From a virus: 57,070 nt of DNA. Within the stretch, counting starts at the first letter, position 1. Each line of letters begins with the position of its first letter. The notes below the pieces were generated by a model, which saw only the letters and a list, made by a program, of their open reading frames with translations, had not been told where the DNA came from and did not search any database. Below are positions 30,169 to 38,849 of the stretch, piece after piece. The position numbers and the translations under genes were made by a program. The stretch covers positions 1-57,070 of the IMG/VR virus record IMGVR_UViG_3300042453_002843. One strand, written 5' to 3'.

Positions 30169-30563
30169 TGTCTTTTGATGATTTAACAAGTGACAATTTT
30201 GTCATGTATGCAATTAAAGCATATGACAAACCTAATTGCATAATGAGTGAGTTTAGAGAAGATATGAAGAGATTCAATTATTTGAAGAGATTGTTTCGTA
30301 GATATAGAAAAGAAGGTGAGTTAAAAGAGAGACTTGTAATAAATCATTTGATTGTTTTATACAATGTGTTTGGAGTTGAACCTGCGACAAGAATGTTGTT
30401 TTATAAAATTATTGAAGATGATTATTCAGCGTTAAAAACGTATTTGTTATTTCTAAATAATATGCCGAATGTAGTAAAAGGAATAAAAGGAAGAGATATT
30501 CACTCTTCGGATATTCCAGTTGATATGAGAATAGCAGAAGTATTGAGGAATAATATTTTATGA
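30168..30563 (+). CDS. Conserved phage protein, helical
   Basis: The 131-residue protein is helical and basic: FVMYAIKAYDKPNCIMSEFREDMKR, YLKRLFRRYRKEGEL, VINHLIVLYNVFGVEPATRMLFYKI. I recall homologues in the structural region of T4-like aquatic phages, always as a hypothetical protein. The C-terminal IPVDMRIAEVLRNNI is also part of this pattern. It overlaps the stop of its upstream neighbour and the start of its downstream one. Confidence 0.72.
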   Translation: MSFDDLTSDNFVMYAIKAYDKPNCIMSEFREDMKRFNYLKRLFRRYRKEGELKERLVINHLIVLYNVFGVEPATRMLFYKIIEDDYSALKTYLLFLNNMPNVVKGIKGRDIHSSDIPVDMRIAEVLRNNIL

Positions 30564-30787
30564 TGATTCAGTTGAACCCACCAATACCGATGGTGACACC
30601 AAAAGGAAGTGGATGGGCATTTATGATGATAGAACGAAGTCAAGAACATCATATTGAATGGGTGGTGTTTTTAGATGATAATGGGCAATGCTGGACATTT
30701 CAAAATCCAGAAATTAGATTGCAAACAAACTATACAATGAATAGAAGAAATAAAGACACAACATTTAGGTTTGTAAATGAAGATTAA
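30560..30787 (+). CDS. Small conserved phage protein, 75 residues
   Basis: The product has a proline-rich start (LNPPIPMVTPKGSGWAFMMIE) and then a small beta domain (HHIEWVVFLDDNGQCWTFQNPEIRLQ). It accompanies the preceding helical gene in other T4-like phages as I recall. It overlaps both neighbours, consistent with a translationally coupled chain. Function unknown. Confidence 0.68.
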   Translation: MMIQLNPPIPMVTPKGSGWAFMMIERSQEHHIEWVVFLDDNGQCWTFQNPEIRLQTNYTMNRRNKDTTFRFVNED

Positions 30788-31109
30788 AGAAGATGCAGTA
30801 CCAACAAATGCAGTCGCCGGTGGTGCGATTGCTGGTATTGGTGTTCCTAATCCAAATCTACCCAATCAAGCAGAACCAGGAATAAAAAAGAAGTTCGCTG
30901 GTTCGAGAGTATTTAAAGTTCCAACAAAAAATTTCGTAATGGCAAGAATGCTCAAACGAAAGTATGCACGATTCGAATCGTATCTAGGTGATCCAGTAAT
31001 TGCAAAAGAGATTTCAGAATATGCAAATAAAAACTGGAAAGAAGGCATTGTACTTGAAGATGAACAGACAGGCGCAATGATGTACCTTAGATATGGTCGA
31101 GGGCGGTAA
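30777..31109 (+). CDS. Conserved phage structural-region protein
   Basis: The 110-residue product begins with a Gly/Ala/Pro-rich segment (GGAIAGIGVPNPNLPN), then a basic helical domain FVMARMLKRKYARFESYLG and a C-terminal strand GAMMYLRYGRGR. Similar short proteins precede lysis genes in related phages, to my recollection. The start lies 11 bases inside the previous gene. No enzymatic motif is seen. Confidence 0.66.
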   Translation: MKIKEDAVPTNAVAGGAIAGIGVPNPNLPNQAEPGIKKKFAGSRVFKVPTKNFVMARMLKRKYARFESYLGDPVIAKEISEYANKNWKEGIVLEDEQTGAMMYLRYGRGR

Positions 31110-31543
31110 TGTGGATATTAGAGTGGCTTCCTAACTGGATATTCTACGCAATACTGTTTATAGGTGTAATAGGTTTCTTAATAACCTATTTGCTTAAATT
31201 CATTCCAATCCCCGCACTTTACATGTACAAAGCTCCGATACAAATCGTATCGGTTATTTTTATTGTCATTGGTGTTTATATGGCGGGTTCAATAGCAAAC
31301 AATGAATCGTGGCTTGCAAAAGTAAAAGAAGTTGAAGCTAAACTTGCTGAAGCAGAAGCAAAAGGTGCAGTTGAAACAGTTAAGATTGTTGAAAAAGTTG
31401 TAGTTCAACAGAAAGTTATAAAAGAAAAAGGTAAAGATATTATCCAGTACGTTGACCGCGAAGTTGTTAAATTTGATAATAAATGTGAAATACCTCCTGC
31501 ATTCGTAGATGTACACAATAAAGCAGCAGAGAAAATACAATGA
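31109..31543 (+). CDS. Probable inner-membrane spanin (Rz-like)
   Basis: The 144-residue protein has two hydrophobic segments (about 10-30 and 40-65) followed by a long charged coiled coil (VKEVEAKLAEAEAKGAVETVKIVEKV) and a C-terminal periplasmic part with a Cys. It lies directly before a lipoprotein gene and an endolysin, the arrangement of i-spanin/o-spanin pairs. Classical Rz has one transmembrane segment, so this is a variant. The start shares a base with the previous stop. Confidence 0.7.
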   Translation: MWILEWLPNWIFYAILFIGVIGFLITYLLKFIPIPALYMYKAPIQIVSVIFIVIGVYMAGSIANNESWLAKVKEVEAKLAEAEAKGAVETVKIVEKVVVQQKVIKEKGKDIIQYVDREVVKFDNKCEIPPAFVDVHNKAAEKIQ

Positions 31544-31803
31544 GAATTGTTTTATTATGCACACTTTTATTATTAGCGGGATGTTCTACGCCAGTGCCAA
31601 TAAAACCTAAATTTCCTACTGCACCGGATATGTTGCTTGAGCCTTGCGCGGAACTTAAAAAATTAGAAACAGAAGTTAAATTGAGTGATATTGCAAAGAC
31701 TGTGACTGATAATTATATGTTATATCATGACTGCTCATTGAAATCTAAAGCATGGATTGAATGGTATAAAGTACAAAAAAAGATTTTTGAGGATGTCAAA
31801 TGA
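31540..31803 (+). CDS. Outer-membrane lipoprotein spanin (Rz1-like)
   Basis: The 87-residue protein has a lipoprotein signal with the lipobox LLAGC (cysteine at residue 15) followed by Pro-rich TPVPIKPKFPTAPD, as in Rz1-type o-spanins. It overlaps the i-spanin candidate by ATGA and precedes the endolysin. Together the two spanins would fuse inner and outer membranes at the last step of lysis of a Gram-negative host. The Cys residues in its C-terminal half may cross-link. Confidence 0.8.
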   Translation: MRIVLLCTLLLLAGCSTPVPIKPKFPTAPDMLLEPCAELKKLETEVKLSDIAKTVTDNYMLYHDCSLKSKAWIEWYKVQKKIFEDVK

Positions 31804-32420
31804 TTACACAAGAACAATTAAAACAATTATTGCCAAAAAATCCTTACGTTTCGCATTGGCATAAAGCACTTGAGCAACTGTTTCCAGACTATGAAATTAA
31901 TACGCCAAAGAGAATGGCTGCATTCATAGCGCAGTGTGCCCACGAATCTGGTGGCTTTATGGTTCTAACAGAGAATCTAAATTATCGTTGGCAATCACTT
32001 AGAAAAATATTTCCCAAGTATTTTCCTGATGATGCAATCGCACAAGATTATGCTTCACGACCAAATAAACAAGAAGCGATAGCAAATAGAATTTATGCAA
32101 GTAGAATGGGAAATGGTGATGAAGCATCAGGTGATGGATACCGTTTTAGAGGTCGTGGATTGATACAACTTACTGGTAGACATAATTATACTTGGTTTGC
32201 TGCTTCACTCGAAATAACTCCTGAAGAAGCATCAGAGTATCTGACAACTTTCGAGGGTGCTGCACAATCAGCTTGTTGGTTCTGGGAAAGTAATAAACTC
32301 AATCAGTGGGCTGACAAAGGTGATATTCTTACATTAACAAAAAGAATTAATGGTGGGACGATTGGTTTAGATGATCGTATTAAACATTACGAACATGCTT
32401 TACACGTTCTGGAGGTATAA
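31800..32420 (+). CDS. Endolysin, glycoside hydrolase family 19 type
   Basis: This 206-residue enzyme has the GH19 fold signature: QCAHESGGF with the catalytic Glu near residue 49, then DGYRFRGRGLIQLTGRHNY (about 117-135). No signal peptide is present, so it needs a holin to reach the peptidoglycan. GH19 lysins cut glycan strands. It is encoded between the spanin genes and several small membrane proteins, so it is part of a lysis module. Confidence 0.92.
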   Translation: MITQEQLKQLLPKNPYVSHWHKALEQLFPDYEINTPKRMAAFIAQCAHESGGFMVLTENLNYRWQSLRKIFPKYFPDDAIAQDYASRPNKQEAIANRIYASRMGNGDEASGDGYRFRGRGLIQLTGRHNYTWFAASLEITPEEASEYLTTFEGAAQSACWFWESNKLNQWADKGDILTLTKRINGGTIGLDDRIKHYEHALHVLEV

Positions 32421-32714
32421 ATGGTGAGCGACAAAAAACTTTTTTTGGGGCTTCTTGTTTTGTTATTACTTCCTCTTACTCTAGCAGTGTTTGGAGGGGA
32501 TCGTTTTAGATATCCCTGTCAAGATCCTAAAAATTGGGATAAGGAAATGTGTAAGATGCCTCACTGTGATGTAACAAGGACATGCCCAGAACACATATTT
32601 AAAGGGCAGCGTGATCCAAGATTAGGACCACCAGAAACAAGAAATCAACCGATGACGCAGGCTGGTCAAACATGTCAAGCTTGCCCACCGCAAGGAGCTA
32701 ATAATGCAAAATAA
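32421..32714 (+). CDS. Small membrane-anchored, cysteine-rich lysis-region protein
   Basis: The 97-residue product has a strong N-terminal hydrophobic segment (LFLGLLVLLLLPLTLAVF) and a hydrophilic part rich in Cys and Pro (CQDPKNWDKEMCKMPHC, then CQACPPQG). It is likely anchored in the inner membrane with a disulfide-bearing periplasmic tail. It starts one base after the endolysin stop. I do not recognise a family. A role in lysis is inferred from location. Confidence 0.65.
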   Translation: MVSDKKLFLGLLVLLLLPLTLAVFGGDRFRYPCQDPKNWDKEMCKMPHCDVTRTCPEHIFKGQRDPRLGPPETRNQPMTQAGQTCQACPPQGANNAK

Positions 32715-33165
32715 TACACCTATTGTATATACTGAAGAACAGTTGATGGCGAGATTGAAATTCTTTATTGGAGTTTGTCTTGCATTAACACTCACAGGTA
32801 TCGTATTTGTAGTATTGTATTCGATTATCTTTGTGACACAGCCATTAAATGCAATGTCACCAATCGACCAGAAATTTTTCGAGTTGATTGTTCCGATTGC
32901 AACATTCTTGACTGGCACATTATCCGGTATTATGTTAGCTGGATCGAAAAAAGAAGATCAAGAAGCAATGTTGGCAGCACAAAAGCAGGCCACCGAATCT
33001 TTCAAAACTACAATGGAAGAAACAAGAAAGCAAGCACCTGATCCTAGACCTGAAAAGAAAGAACCAACTTTGTCTGGTTTACCTTCTAATGCTATAATTG
33101 TACAACCTGTTCCAGGATTTGGAGGTAAATTAGCACCACCTGCTGCTCCTCAGCCGGAGATTTAA
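32704..33165 (+). CDS. Two-TM membrane protein, holin candidate
   Basis: The 153-residue protein has two transmembrane segments (about 19-44 and 60-80) with a short loop, then a charged tail with Pro-rich end (KQAPDPRPEKKEP). The N-terminal EEQLMARLKFFIGVCLALTLTGIVF and the GTLSGIMLAG stretch resemble small phage holin-like proteins. It overlaps the previous gene by 11 bases. Either it or the next gene could be the holin. Confidence 0.6.
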   Translation: MQNNTPIVYTEEQLMARLKFFIGVCLALTLTGIVFVVLYSIIFVTQPLNAMSPIDQKFFELIVPIATFLTGTLSGIMLAGSKKEDQEAMLAAQKQATESFKTTMEETRKQAPDPRPEKKEPTLSGLPSNAIIVQPVPGFGGKLAPPAAPQPEI

Positions 33166-33166
33166 T

Positions 33167-33403
33167 ATGATACAATCATTATTTCAAGATAGTATTAATG
33201 GATCTGTAAGTAGTAAAAGAGTAGTTACTTTTCTGGCTTTTCTAGTCTGTGTAGGAGGTTTTATTGCTGATACTATGGGACATAAAGTTACTCCAGCATT
33301 ATTTGATTCAATGATGTATATCGTAGTTGCTGGTTTAGGATTCACAGCATCCGAGAAATTTGCTCCAAAAGCACCACCACCTTCACAACCATTACTAAAA
33401 TAA
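33167..33403 (+). CDS. Small two-TM protein, holin candidate
   Basis: The 78-residue product has two hydrophobic segments (VVTFLAFLVCVGGFIADTMG and MMYIVVAGLGFTASEKF) and short ends, the size and shape of a class II holin. The C-terminus is Pro-rich. It starts one base after the preceding stop, next to a second membrane protein with similar properties. No sequence proves the holin role. Confidence 0.6.
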   Translation: MIQSLFQDSINGSVSSKRVVTFLAFLVCVGGFIADTMGHKVTPALFDSMMYIVVAGLGFTASEKFAPKAPPPSQPLLK

Positions 33404-33413
33404 GGATATAAAT

Positions 33414-33629
33414 ATGAAACTGATTATCACAGCAGCAATCATAGGTTTAATACCAATTCTTAGTTATCATAATATTTCTTTTGCAGCAGAAACAAAAAGA
33501 GTTTGTGTTGACAAAGTAACAAATGATGGTAAAAAAGTTTTGGATAAAGATGGCAAACCTGTTCAAGAATGTAAAGAAATCAAAGTTCATCAAAAACTAG
33601 AAGGTACGAAAGTTCCTGAAAAGAAATAA
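33414..33629 (+). CDS. Small secreted or periplasmic protein
   Basis: The 71-residue product has a typical signal peptide (MKLIITAAIIGLIPILSYHNISFAA), predicted to be cleaved after FAA near residue 25. The mature part is short and charged, with two cysteines (RVCVDKVTNDG, VQECKEIKV). It is in the lysis module. The function is unknown. TATAAATA at 33407-33414 overlaps the start codon and is probably fortuitous. Confidence 0.6.
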   Translation: MKLIITAAIIGLIPILSYHNISFAAETKRVCVDKVTNDGKKVLDKDGKPVQECKEIKVHQKLEGTKVPEKK

Positions 33630-34063
33630 TGGAAGATAAAGAGTCAATTCAAATGAAGGTTGACGTAGGCGTACTTAAAACACAAGTCGCCTCGTTGACC
33701 CAACTCTGTGACAAAATGGATAAGGTTATTGAGAAACTCATGGACAATCAGGACAAAACCGTAAATCAAATTTATAATGATATGGACAAAAGAAAAAATG
33801 ATACCGTAATGGATATAAAAGAATTGCACTCTAGAATAACAACAGTTGACAGGAACCTTTCAGATAAGATAGAATTGACTGAACGAAGAATTATGGAAGA
33901 GTTTAAATCTCTTCGCGAACACATTGAAGAACACAATAAAAAAGAAGACGGTGAAATTAAAAAGATTTTGGAATGGAAATGGATGGCTGCCGGAGGTATT
34001 GTTGCTCTCGCATGGTTGCTTTCTAACGTAAATCTTGATATGATTACTAAAATCTTTAAGTAA
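33629..34063 (+). CDS. Coiled-coil protein with C-terminal membrane anchor
   Basis: The 144-residue protein is a long coiled coil (MKVDVGVLKTQVASLTQLCDK through RIMEEFKSLREHIEEHNKKE) followed by one hydrophobic segment (WKWMAAGGIVALAWLLSNV). A tail-anchored coiled coil in a lysis region is often called a haemolysin-type or spanin-like protein. Its role here could be holin regulation. The start shares the last base of the previous stop. Confidence 0.65.
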   Translation: MEDKESIQMKVDVGVLKTQVASLTQLCDKMDKVIEKLMDNQDKTVNQIYNDMDKRKNDTVMDIKELHSRITTVDRNLSDKIELTERRIMEEFKSLREHIEEHNKKEDGEIKKILEWKWMAAGGIVALAWLLSNVNLDMITKIFK

Positions 34064-34080
34064 CCTTTTCTTTTTATATT

Positions 34081-35109
34081 ATGAGTCTAAGTGTCGATCT
34101 AAAGTATACCCTCCTTTTATCCCCACGTTTTGAAAAGTTTCAGAGAAAGTCTGATTATCTTTTCAATGTTCGTTGCCCAATTTGTGGAGATTCCCGCAAA
34201 AACAAAAGCAAGATGCGCGGGTACATTTACCGCAAAGGTAATGATTTGTTTTATAAATGCCATAACTGTGGTGCTGGTATGTCTGTGGGTAATCTCATCA
34301 AGCAAGTTGATGATTCAATCTATAAGTCTTATGTACTAGAGAGATATAAATCGGGTGAAATTAACGGTGCTAATACTCGGGCACAAGTATTCAATGTACC
34401 CTCACCTAGATTCGGTAAAATAGATGCACCTACGTTCGATAATGCTGAAAGGTGTGATTCTCTAGCGGATAAACATTTTTGTAAAATATATTTGACACGC
34501 AGACATATACCTACAGAATATCATAACAAACTATACTTTACCGCAAATTTTAAAAAGTTTTGTGATGAAGTATATCCTAATCACGACAAAGAAATTACAC
34601 CCGATGCAAGGCTAGTAATTCCGTTTTTTGACGAGTATAATAATCTGATTGCGGTATCAGGTCGCGCATTGGTTACATCCGATGAGAAACTTCGGTATGT
34701 CACCATTCGCACAAATGAAAGTGAAGGTAAACTAATCTACGGTATGGATCGTGTAGACTTATCTGAGCCAGTTAAGATTGTAGAAGGTCCTATTGATTCT
34801 TTATTTCTGAAAAATTGTGTTGCTTCAGGTGATTCAAGTTTGAGCATTGCAGGTAAAAATATTAACTCAAATAAAAAAATATTAATTTTCGATAATGAGC
34901 CTCGGAATAAGGAAATCGTGAGTCTCATGGAAAAAGCAATTAAATCAATGAATTATGTTGTTGTTTGGCCAGATAATATTCGACAGAAAGACATCAATGA
35001 GATGATTATGTCGGGAATTTCAACAGATGAAATTGAAGCGATTATAAGTAATAACACATTTTACGGTTTGGAAGCGATTACAAAATTTGTTTTTTGGAAG
35101 AAAATATAA
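34081..35109 (+). CDS. 61: DNA primase (gp61-like, DnaG type)
   Basis: This 342-residue primase has an N-terminal zinc-binding module with Cys at 32, 35, 60 and 63 (CPICGDS and CHNCG). A TOPRIM catalytic domain carries VEGPIDSLF near residue 235 and ILIFDNEP near 269, supplying the Glu and Asp residues that bind metal. T4 gp61 is the same length (342). It works with the gp41 helicase encoded at 10136. The gene starts 17 bp after the lysis module and overlaps thyX by one base. Confidence 0.95.
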   Translation: MSLSVDLKYTLLLSPRFEKFQRKSDYLFNVRCPICGDSRKNKSKMRGYIYRKGNDLFYKCHNCGAGMSVGNLIKQVDDSIYKSYVLERYKSGEINGANTRAQVFNVPSPRFGKIDAPTFDNAERCDSLADKHFCKIYLTRRHIPTEYHNKLYFTANFKKFCDEVYPNHDKEITPDARLVIPFFDEYNNLIAVSGRALVTSDEKLRYVTIRTNESEGKLIYGMDRVDLSEPVKIVEGPIDSLFLKNCVASGDSSLSIAGKNINSNKKILIFDNEPRNKEIVSLMEKAIKSMNYVVVWPDNIRQKDINEMIMSGISTDEIEAIISNNTFYGLEAITKFVFWKKI

Positions 35110-35792
35110 TGAAAGTAAAGTTAATTAGTTCAAGTAAACCATCTGCTGAATTTCAGAAAGAAGGTATCTATACGGCACAAGAGTTGATTGCGTTTTGTGC
35201 TAGAGTTTCTAACCCAAGCAATCAATTCAATTTGGAAACATCTGAAAAATTGATTCGTTATTTGATTAAACATAAGCACTGGAGTCCCCTGGAGATGGTA
35301 TCTGCTTGTTTGGAAATCGAAACGACCCGAGATATTGCTAGGCAAATTCTCAGGCATCGTTCATTTTCCTTTCAGGAATTTAGTCAGAGATATGCAGATC
35401 CCACTAAAGATTTGAATTTTGTTTTGCGTGAAGCACGGTATCAAGATACTAAAAATAGGCAAAACAGCGTTGATATTGATTTAAGAAACGATGCGGATCG
35501 ACAAATCGCATATCAATGGGAAATGATGCAGCAGCGTGTATTGACGGAAGCCAAATCTGCATATGAATGGGCTATCAGTAAAGGTATTGCAAAAGAGCAA
35601 GCAAGAGCCGTTTTACCAGAAGGTCTTACAGTGTCCAGAATTTACATGAATGGCACCTTACGTTCATGGGTCCATTTTATTGAGTTGCGTAGTGGTAATG
35701 GCACACAAAAAGAGCACCGTGAAGTTGCTAGAGAATGTGCGAAAGTGATTGCTGAGGTGTTTCCTCTTTCATCTGAATTTGTAGAACAATAA
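35109..35792 (+). CDS. thyX: Flavin-dependent thymidylate synthase ThyX
   Basis: The 227-residue enzyme has the ThyX signature RHRSFSFQEFSQRY at residues 82-95, plus HWSPLEM near 57 and SGNGTQKEHRE near 204. It makes dTMP from dUMP using FAD, NADPH and methylene-tetrahydrofolate. ThyX replaces T4's Td (ThyA type) in many aquatic phages. The ATG at 35109 shares a base with the primase stop and is preferred over the in-frame ATG at 35094. Confidence 0.97.
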   Translation: MKVKLISSSKPSAEFQKEGIYTAQELIAFCARVSNPSNQFNLETSEKLIRYLIKHKHWSPLEMVSACLEIETTRDIARQILRHRSFSFQEFSQRYADPTKDLNFVLREARYQDTKNRQNSVDIDLRNDADRQIAYQWEMMQQRVLTEAKSAYEWAISKGIAKEQARAVLPEGLTVSRIYMNGTLRSWVHFIELRSGNGTQKEHREVARECAKVIAEVFPLSSEFVEQ

Positions 35793-35810
35793 AAATAATC
35801 TGGAGTAAAA

Positions 35811-37604
35811 ATGGATATCATTCACGGTATAAAGGTGGACTATTCTCGGGATAGTCTATTTGATGAATTGGGAAAAATCAGACTAAAAGAATCCTATATG
35901 AAGGACGAAGAAGTATCTCCACAAGAAAGGTTTGCATATGTCTCAAAAGCTTTCTCTTCCTCGCCGGAACATGCTCAAAGGCTATATGAGTACAGTAGTA
36001 ACCATTGGCTCAGTTATTCTACTCCCATTTTGTCTTTTGGGCGTTCTCGTCGTGGCTTGCCTATTTCATGTTTTCTACCCTACCTACACGATAGCGCAGA
36101 AGGTTTGGTGGGCTGTTTGTCGGAAGTAAATTGGCTCTCAATGTTAGGAGGTGGAATTGGAATCGGTCTTGGAATACGTTCTGCTGATGATAAGTCTACT
36201 GGCATTATGCCTCACTTGCGTACTTACGATGCCTCCTCGCTGGCATATCGTCAAGGTCGCACTCGCCGCGGTTCTTATGCTGCATATCTTGATGTTTCCC
36301 ACCCTGATGTTCCTATCTTCCTTGAAATGCGGAAACCAACAGGTGATCCTAATATGCGAACGTTGAATTTGCATCACGGTATTAATATTACTGATGACTT
36401 TATGCAAATTATCGAACGATGCATGTTAGATCCAAATGCTGATGATTCATGGAACTTTATTGATCCACATAATGGTGAAATTCGTGATACAGTATCAGCA
36501 AGGGAACTATGGCAAAAGATTCTCGAAACAAGAATGCTCACTGGTGAGCCTTACATCCACTTCATTGATACAAGCAATCGTCATTTGCCTTGGTATCAAA
36601 AAGAAAAGGGTCTATCAATTAAACAATCAAACCTTTGTAGTGAGATTGTATTACCAACCGACAAAGATCGAACCGCAGTATGCTGTCTGTCTTCATTAAA
36701 TTTGGAGTATTATGATGCTTGGAAAAATGACAAACTTTTTCTTCGGGACGTGGCCGAGATGCTTGATAACGTTCTACAGTATTTCATTGATAATGCTCCT
36801 GATAGCATATCGCGAGCAAGATATTCTGCTACTATGGAACGCTCTATTGGTATTGGTGCCCTCGGTTTTCATGCATATCTACAAAAGAAAAACATCCCCT
36901 GGGAATCACCACTCGCAGTAAGTGTCAATAAGAAAATCTTTAAACATATTCGGGAGTCACTTGATGTTGCAAATAGAGAATTGGGTACTGAACGCGGCGA
37001 AGCCCCTGATTGCGCTGGCTCTGGGAATCGTTTTGCCCATCTTATGGCTATTGCTCCCAATGCAAGTTCATCTATTATTATGGGCAATACCAGCCCTAGC
37101 GTTGAGCCTTATCGCGCTAATGCTTATCGTCAAGATACTTTATCGGGATCTTTCCTGAATAAAAACAAATTTTTAGATAAAATCATTTTTGAAGCTTGTC
37201 AAGATGATGCTTCAATTGATTATGATAAAACTTGGAGCAGTATCATTGCAAATGATGGATCAGTTCAGCACCTAGAGTGGATGTCAGAATGGGTTAAAGA
37301 AGTATTCAAAACCTCTATGGAGATTGACCAACGATGGATTGTAGAACATGCAAGTCATCGACAGAGTTACATCGATCAAGCGCAATCCATTAACCTGTTT
37401 TTCAGACCAGATGTTGACATTAAATATCTTCATGCTGTACACTTTCAAGCTTGGAAACAAGGGCTAAAGACATTGTATTATTGTCGTAGTGAGAAGTTAG
37501 CTAAAGCAGATAAAGTGTCTAATAAGATTGAACGAAATGTAATTCAAGAAATTGACCTGAAAGCACTAGCTGAAGGTGAAAACTGTTTAGCTTGCGAAGG
37601 ATAA
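35811..37604 (+). CDS. nrdA: Class I ribonucleotide reductase, large subunit
   Basis: This 597-residue subunit has the catalytic cysteines: C87 in ISCFL, C276 with N274 and E278 in SNLCSEIVLP (thiyl site) and C291/C292 in AVCCLSSLN. It also has the tyrosine pair LKTLYYCRS near the end and the C-terminal shuttle CLACEG (C592, C595). It is 160 residues shorter than E. coli NrdA because the N-terminal ATP-cone is absent, so overall dATP inhibition is probably lost. It is followed immediately by a thioredoxin-like protein and NrdB. Confidence 0.95.
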   Translation: MDIIHGIKVDYSRDSLFDELGKIRLKESYMKDEEVSPQERFAYVSKAFSSSPEHAQRLYEYSSNHWLSYSTPILSFGRSRRGLPISCFLPYLHDSAEGLVGCLSEVNWLSMLGGGIGIGLGIRSADDKSTGIMPHLRTYDASSLAYRQGRTRRGSYAAYLDVSHPDVPIFLEMRKPTGDPNMRTLNLHHGINITDDFMQIIERCMLDPNADDSWNFIDPHNGEIRDTVSARELWQKILETRMLTGEPYIHFIDTSNRHLPWYQKEKGLSIKQSNLCSEIVLPTDKDRTAVCCLSSLNLEYYDAWKNDKLFLRDVAEMLDNVLQYFIDNAPDSISRARYSATMERSIGIGALGFHAYLQKKNIPWESPLAVSVNKKIFKHIRESLDVANRELGTERGEAPDCAGSGNRFAHLMAIAPNASSSIIMGNTSPSVEPYRANAYRQDTLSGSFLNKNKFLDKIIFEACQDDASIDYDKTWSSIIANDGSVQHLEWMSEWVKEVFKTSMEIDQRWIVEHASHRQSYIDQAQSINLFFRPDVDIKYLHAVHFQAWKQGLKTLYYCRSEKLAKADKVSNKIERNVIQEIDLKALAEGENCLACEG

Positions 37605-37606
37605 AA

Positions 37607-37849
37607 ATGAAAAAGATTTTTAGATTTACCGCTTCATGGTGTCAGCCATGTAAATCATTAGCCAAAAATTTAGAATTGGCTAAATTAGATATTCCCATTG
37701 AAGTTATTGATATTGATGTGTTTGATGAGGTTGCTGTTGAATATGCAATTCGGTCTGTGCCAACATTGATTCTAATGGATGGTGCGGATCAAAAGAGATT
37801 AGTCGGAGTACACACACCAGAACAAATAAGAGAGTGGGCAAATGGTTAA
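37607..37849 (+). CDS. Thioredoxin-like redoxin
   Basis: The 80-residue protein has a thioredoxin fold in short form: RFTASWCQPCKSL with the WCxPC redox motif near residues 11-15, and SVPTLILMDG with the conserved cis-proline. Its position between nrdA and nrdB suggests it re-reduces the CLAC cysteines of NrdA, as T4 NrdC does. The ATG at 37607 directly follows the nrdA stop and is preferred over an upstream in-frame start. Confidence 0.9.
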   Translation: MKKIFRFTASWCQPCKSLAKNLELAKLDIPIEVIDIDVFDEVAVEYAIRSVPTLILMDGADQKRLVGVHTPEQIREWANG

Positions 37850-38831
37850 GAAAAAATTAAAACTAACAGATGAACGAAATTACTTTAAACCCTTTACATA
37901 TCCATGGGCTTATGAAGCATGGCTCAAACATGAACAGAGTCATTGGCTTCATACTGAAGTACCAATGCTCGAAGATGTTAAAGATTGGAAGAATAGGTTG
38001 ACACAAAATGAAAAAGAATTTCTCACGCATATTTTTAGATTTTTTACGCAGGGAGATATTGACGTTGCTGGCGGTTACGTCCGTAATTATTTACCTTATT
38101 TTCCTCAGCCTGAAATTCGCATGATGCTGTCTGGCTTTGCTGCAAGAGAGTCTTTGCATGTTGCTGCATATAGTCATTTGATTGAAACCCTTGGGCTACC
38201 AGAAACTACATATAATCAGTTTCTTGAATATCAGGAAATGCGTGATAAACATGATTACATTTTGAATCAGGCTAATGGTGTTGTAAATGCATCAACAGTC
38301 GCAACCAACATTGCATTATTCTCTGCATTCACCGAAGGTATGCAATTGTTTAGCTCATTTATTATGTTGCTAAATTTTCCAAGGCATGGTAAAATGCGAG
38401 GCATGGGTCAGATTGTAACTTGGTCGATTGTTGATGAAACAATGCATGCCGAATCGATGATTAAATTGTTTAGAACTTATGTAGAGGAAAATCGTGAAAT
38501 TTGGAACGATGATCTCAAATCTCAAATCTATACTATTGCAACAAGAATGGTTGAACTCGAAGATCGTTTTATCGATTTATCATTTGGCATGGGCGATATG
38601 CTTGATTTATCTTCTGATGACGTTAAACGTTACATTCGTTATATTACTGATCGTCGCCTTATTAGTCTTGGTCTCAAGGGTATAATGAAAGTGAAGAAAA
38701 ATCCATTACCTTGGGTTGAAGAGATGATTAATGCACCCACTCATACCAATTTCTTTGAAAATCGCGCAACCGATTATGCAAAGGGTGCATTAAGTGGAAA
38801 TTGGGATGAAGTTTGGGGTAGAGCAGCTTAA
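37842..38831 (+). CDS. nrdB: Class I ribonucleotide reductase, small subunit
   Basis: The 329-residue radical-generating subunit has the diiron ligands TQGDIDV (Asp), ARESLHVAAYS (Glu, His and the radical Tyr three residues later), FTEGMQLF (Glu) and DETMHAES (Glu, His). All ligands and the radical tyrosine are present, so it is a class Ia-type R2. It starts eight bases inside the thioredoxin gene. Pairing with the ATP-cone-free NrdA gives a dNTP supply not limited by host feedback (inference). Confidence 0.96.
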   Translation: MVKKKLKLTDERNYFKPFTYPWAYEAWLKHEQSHWLHTEVPMLEDVKDWKNRLTQNEKEFLTHIFRFFTQGDIDVAGGYVRNYLPYFPQPEIRMMLSGFAARESLHVAAYSHLIETLGLPETTYNQFLEYQEMRDKHDYILNQANGVVNASTVATNIALFSAFTEGMQLFSSFIMLLNFPRHGKMRGMGQIVTWSIVDETMHAESMIKLFRTYVEENREIWNDDLKSQIYTIATRMVELEDRFIDLSFGMGDMLDLSSDDVKRYIRYITDRRLISLGLKGIMKVKKNPLPWVEEMINAPTHTNFFENRATDYAKGALSGNWDEVWGRAA

Positions 38832-38849
38832 TTTTTGAAAGGAAAAAAA

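Noticed and set aside
33407-33414. TATAAATA, identical to the T4 late promoter.
   Set aside because: It overlaps the start codon of the gene at 33414, so it cannot serve that gene. The next start is more than 200 bp away within a tightly packed lysis operon.
35932-37158. A chain of hydrophobic ORFs in another frame inside nrdA (35932-36129, 36151-36366, 36436-36699, 36712-36921, 36922-37158).
   Set aside because: NrdA has all its catalytic residues in the main frame. The hydrophobic products are the usual shadow of a frame with many U-rich second positions, and they have no ribosome-binding sites.
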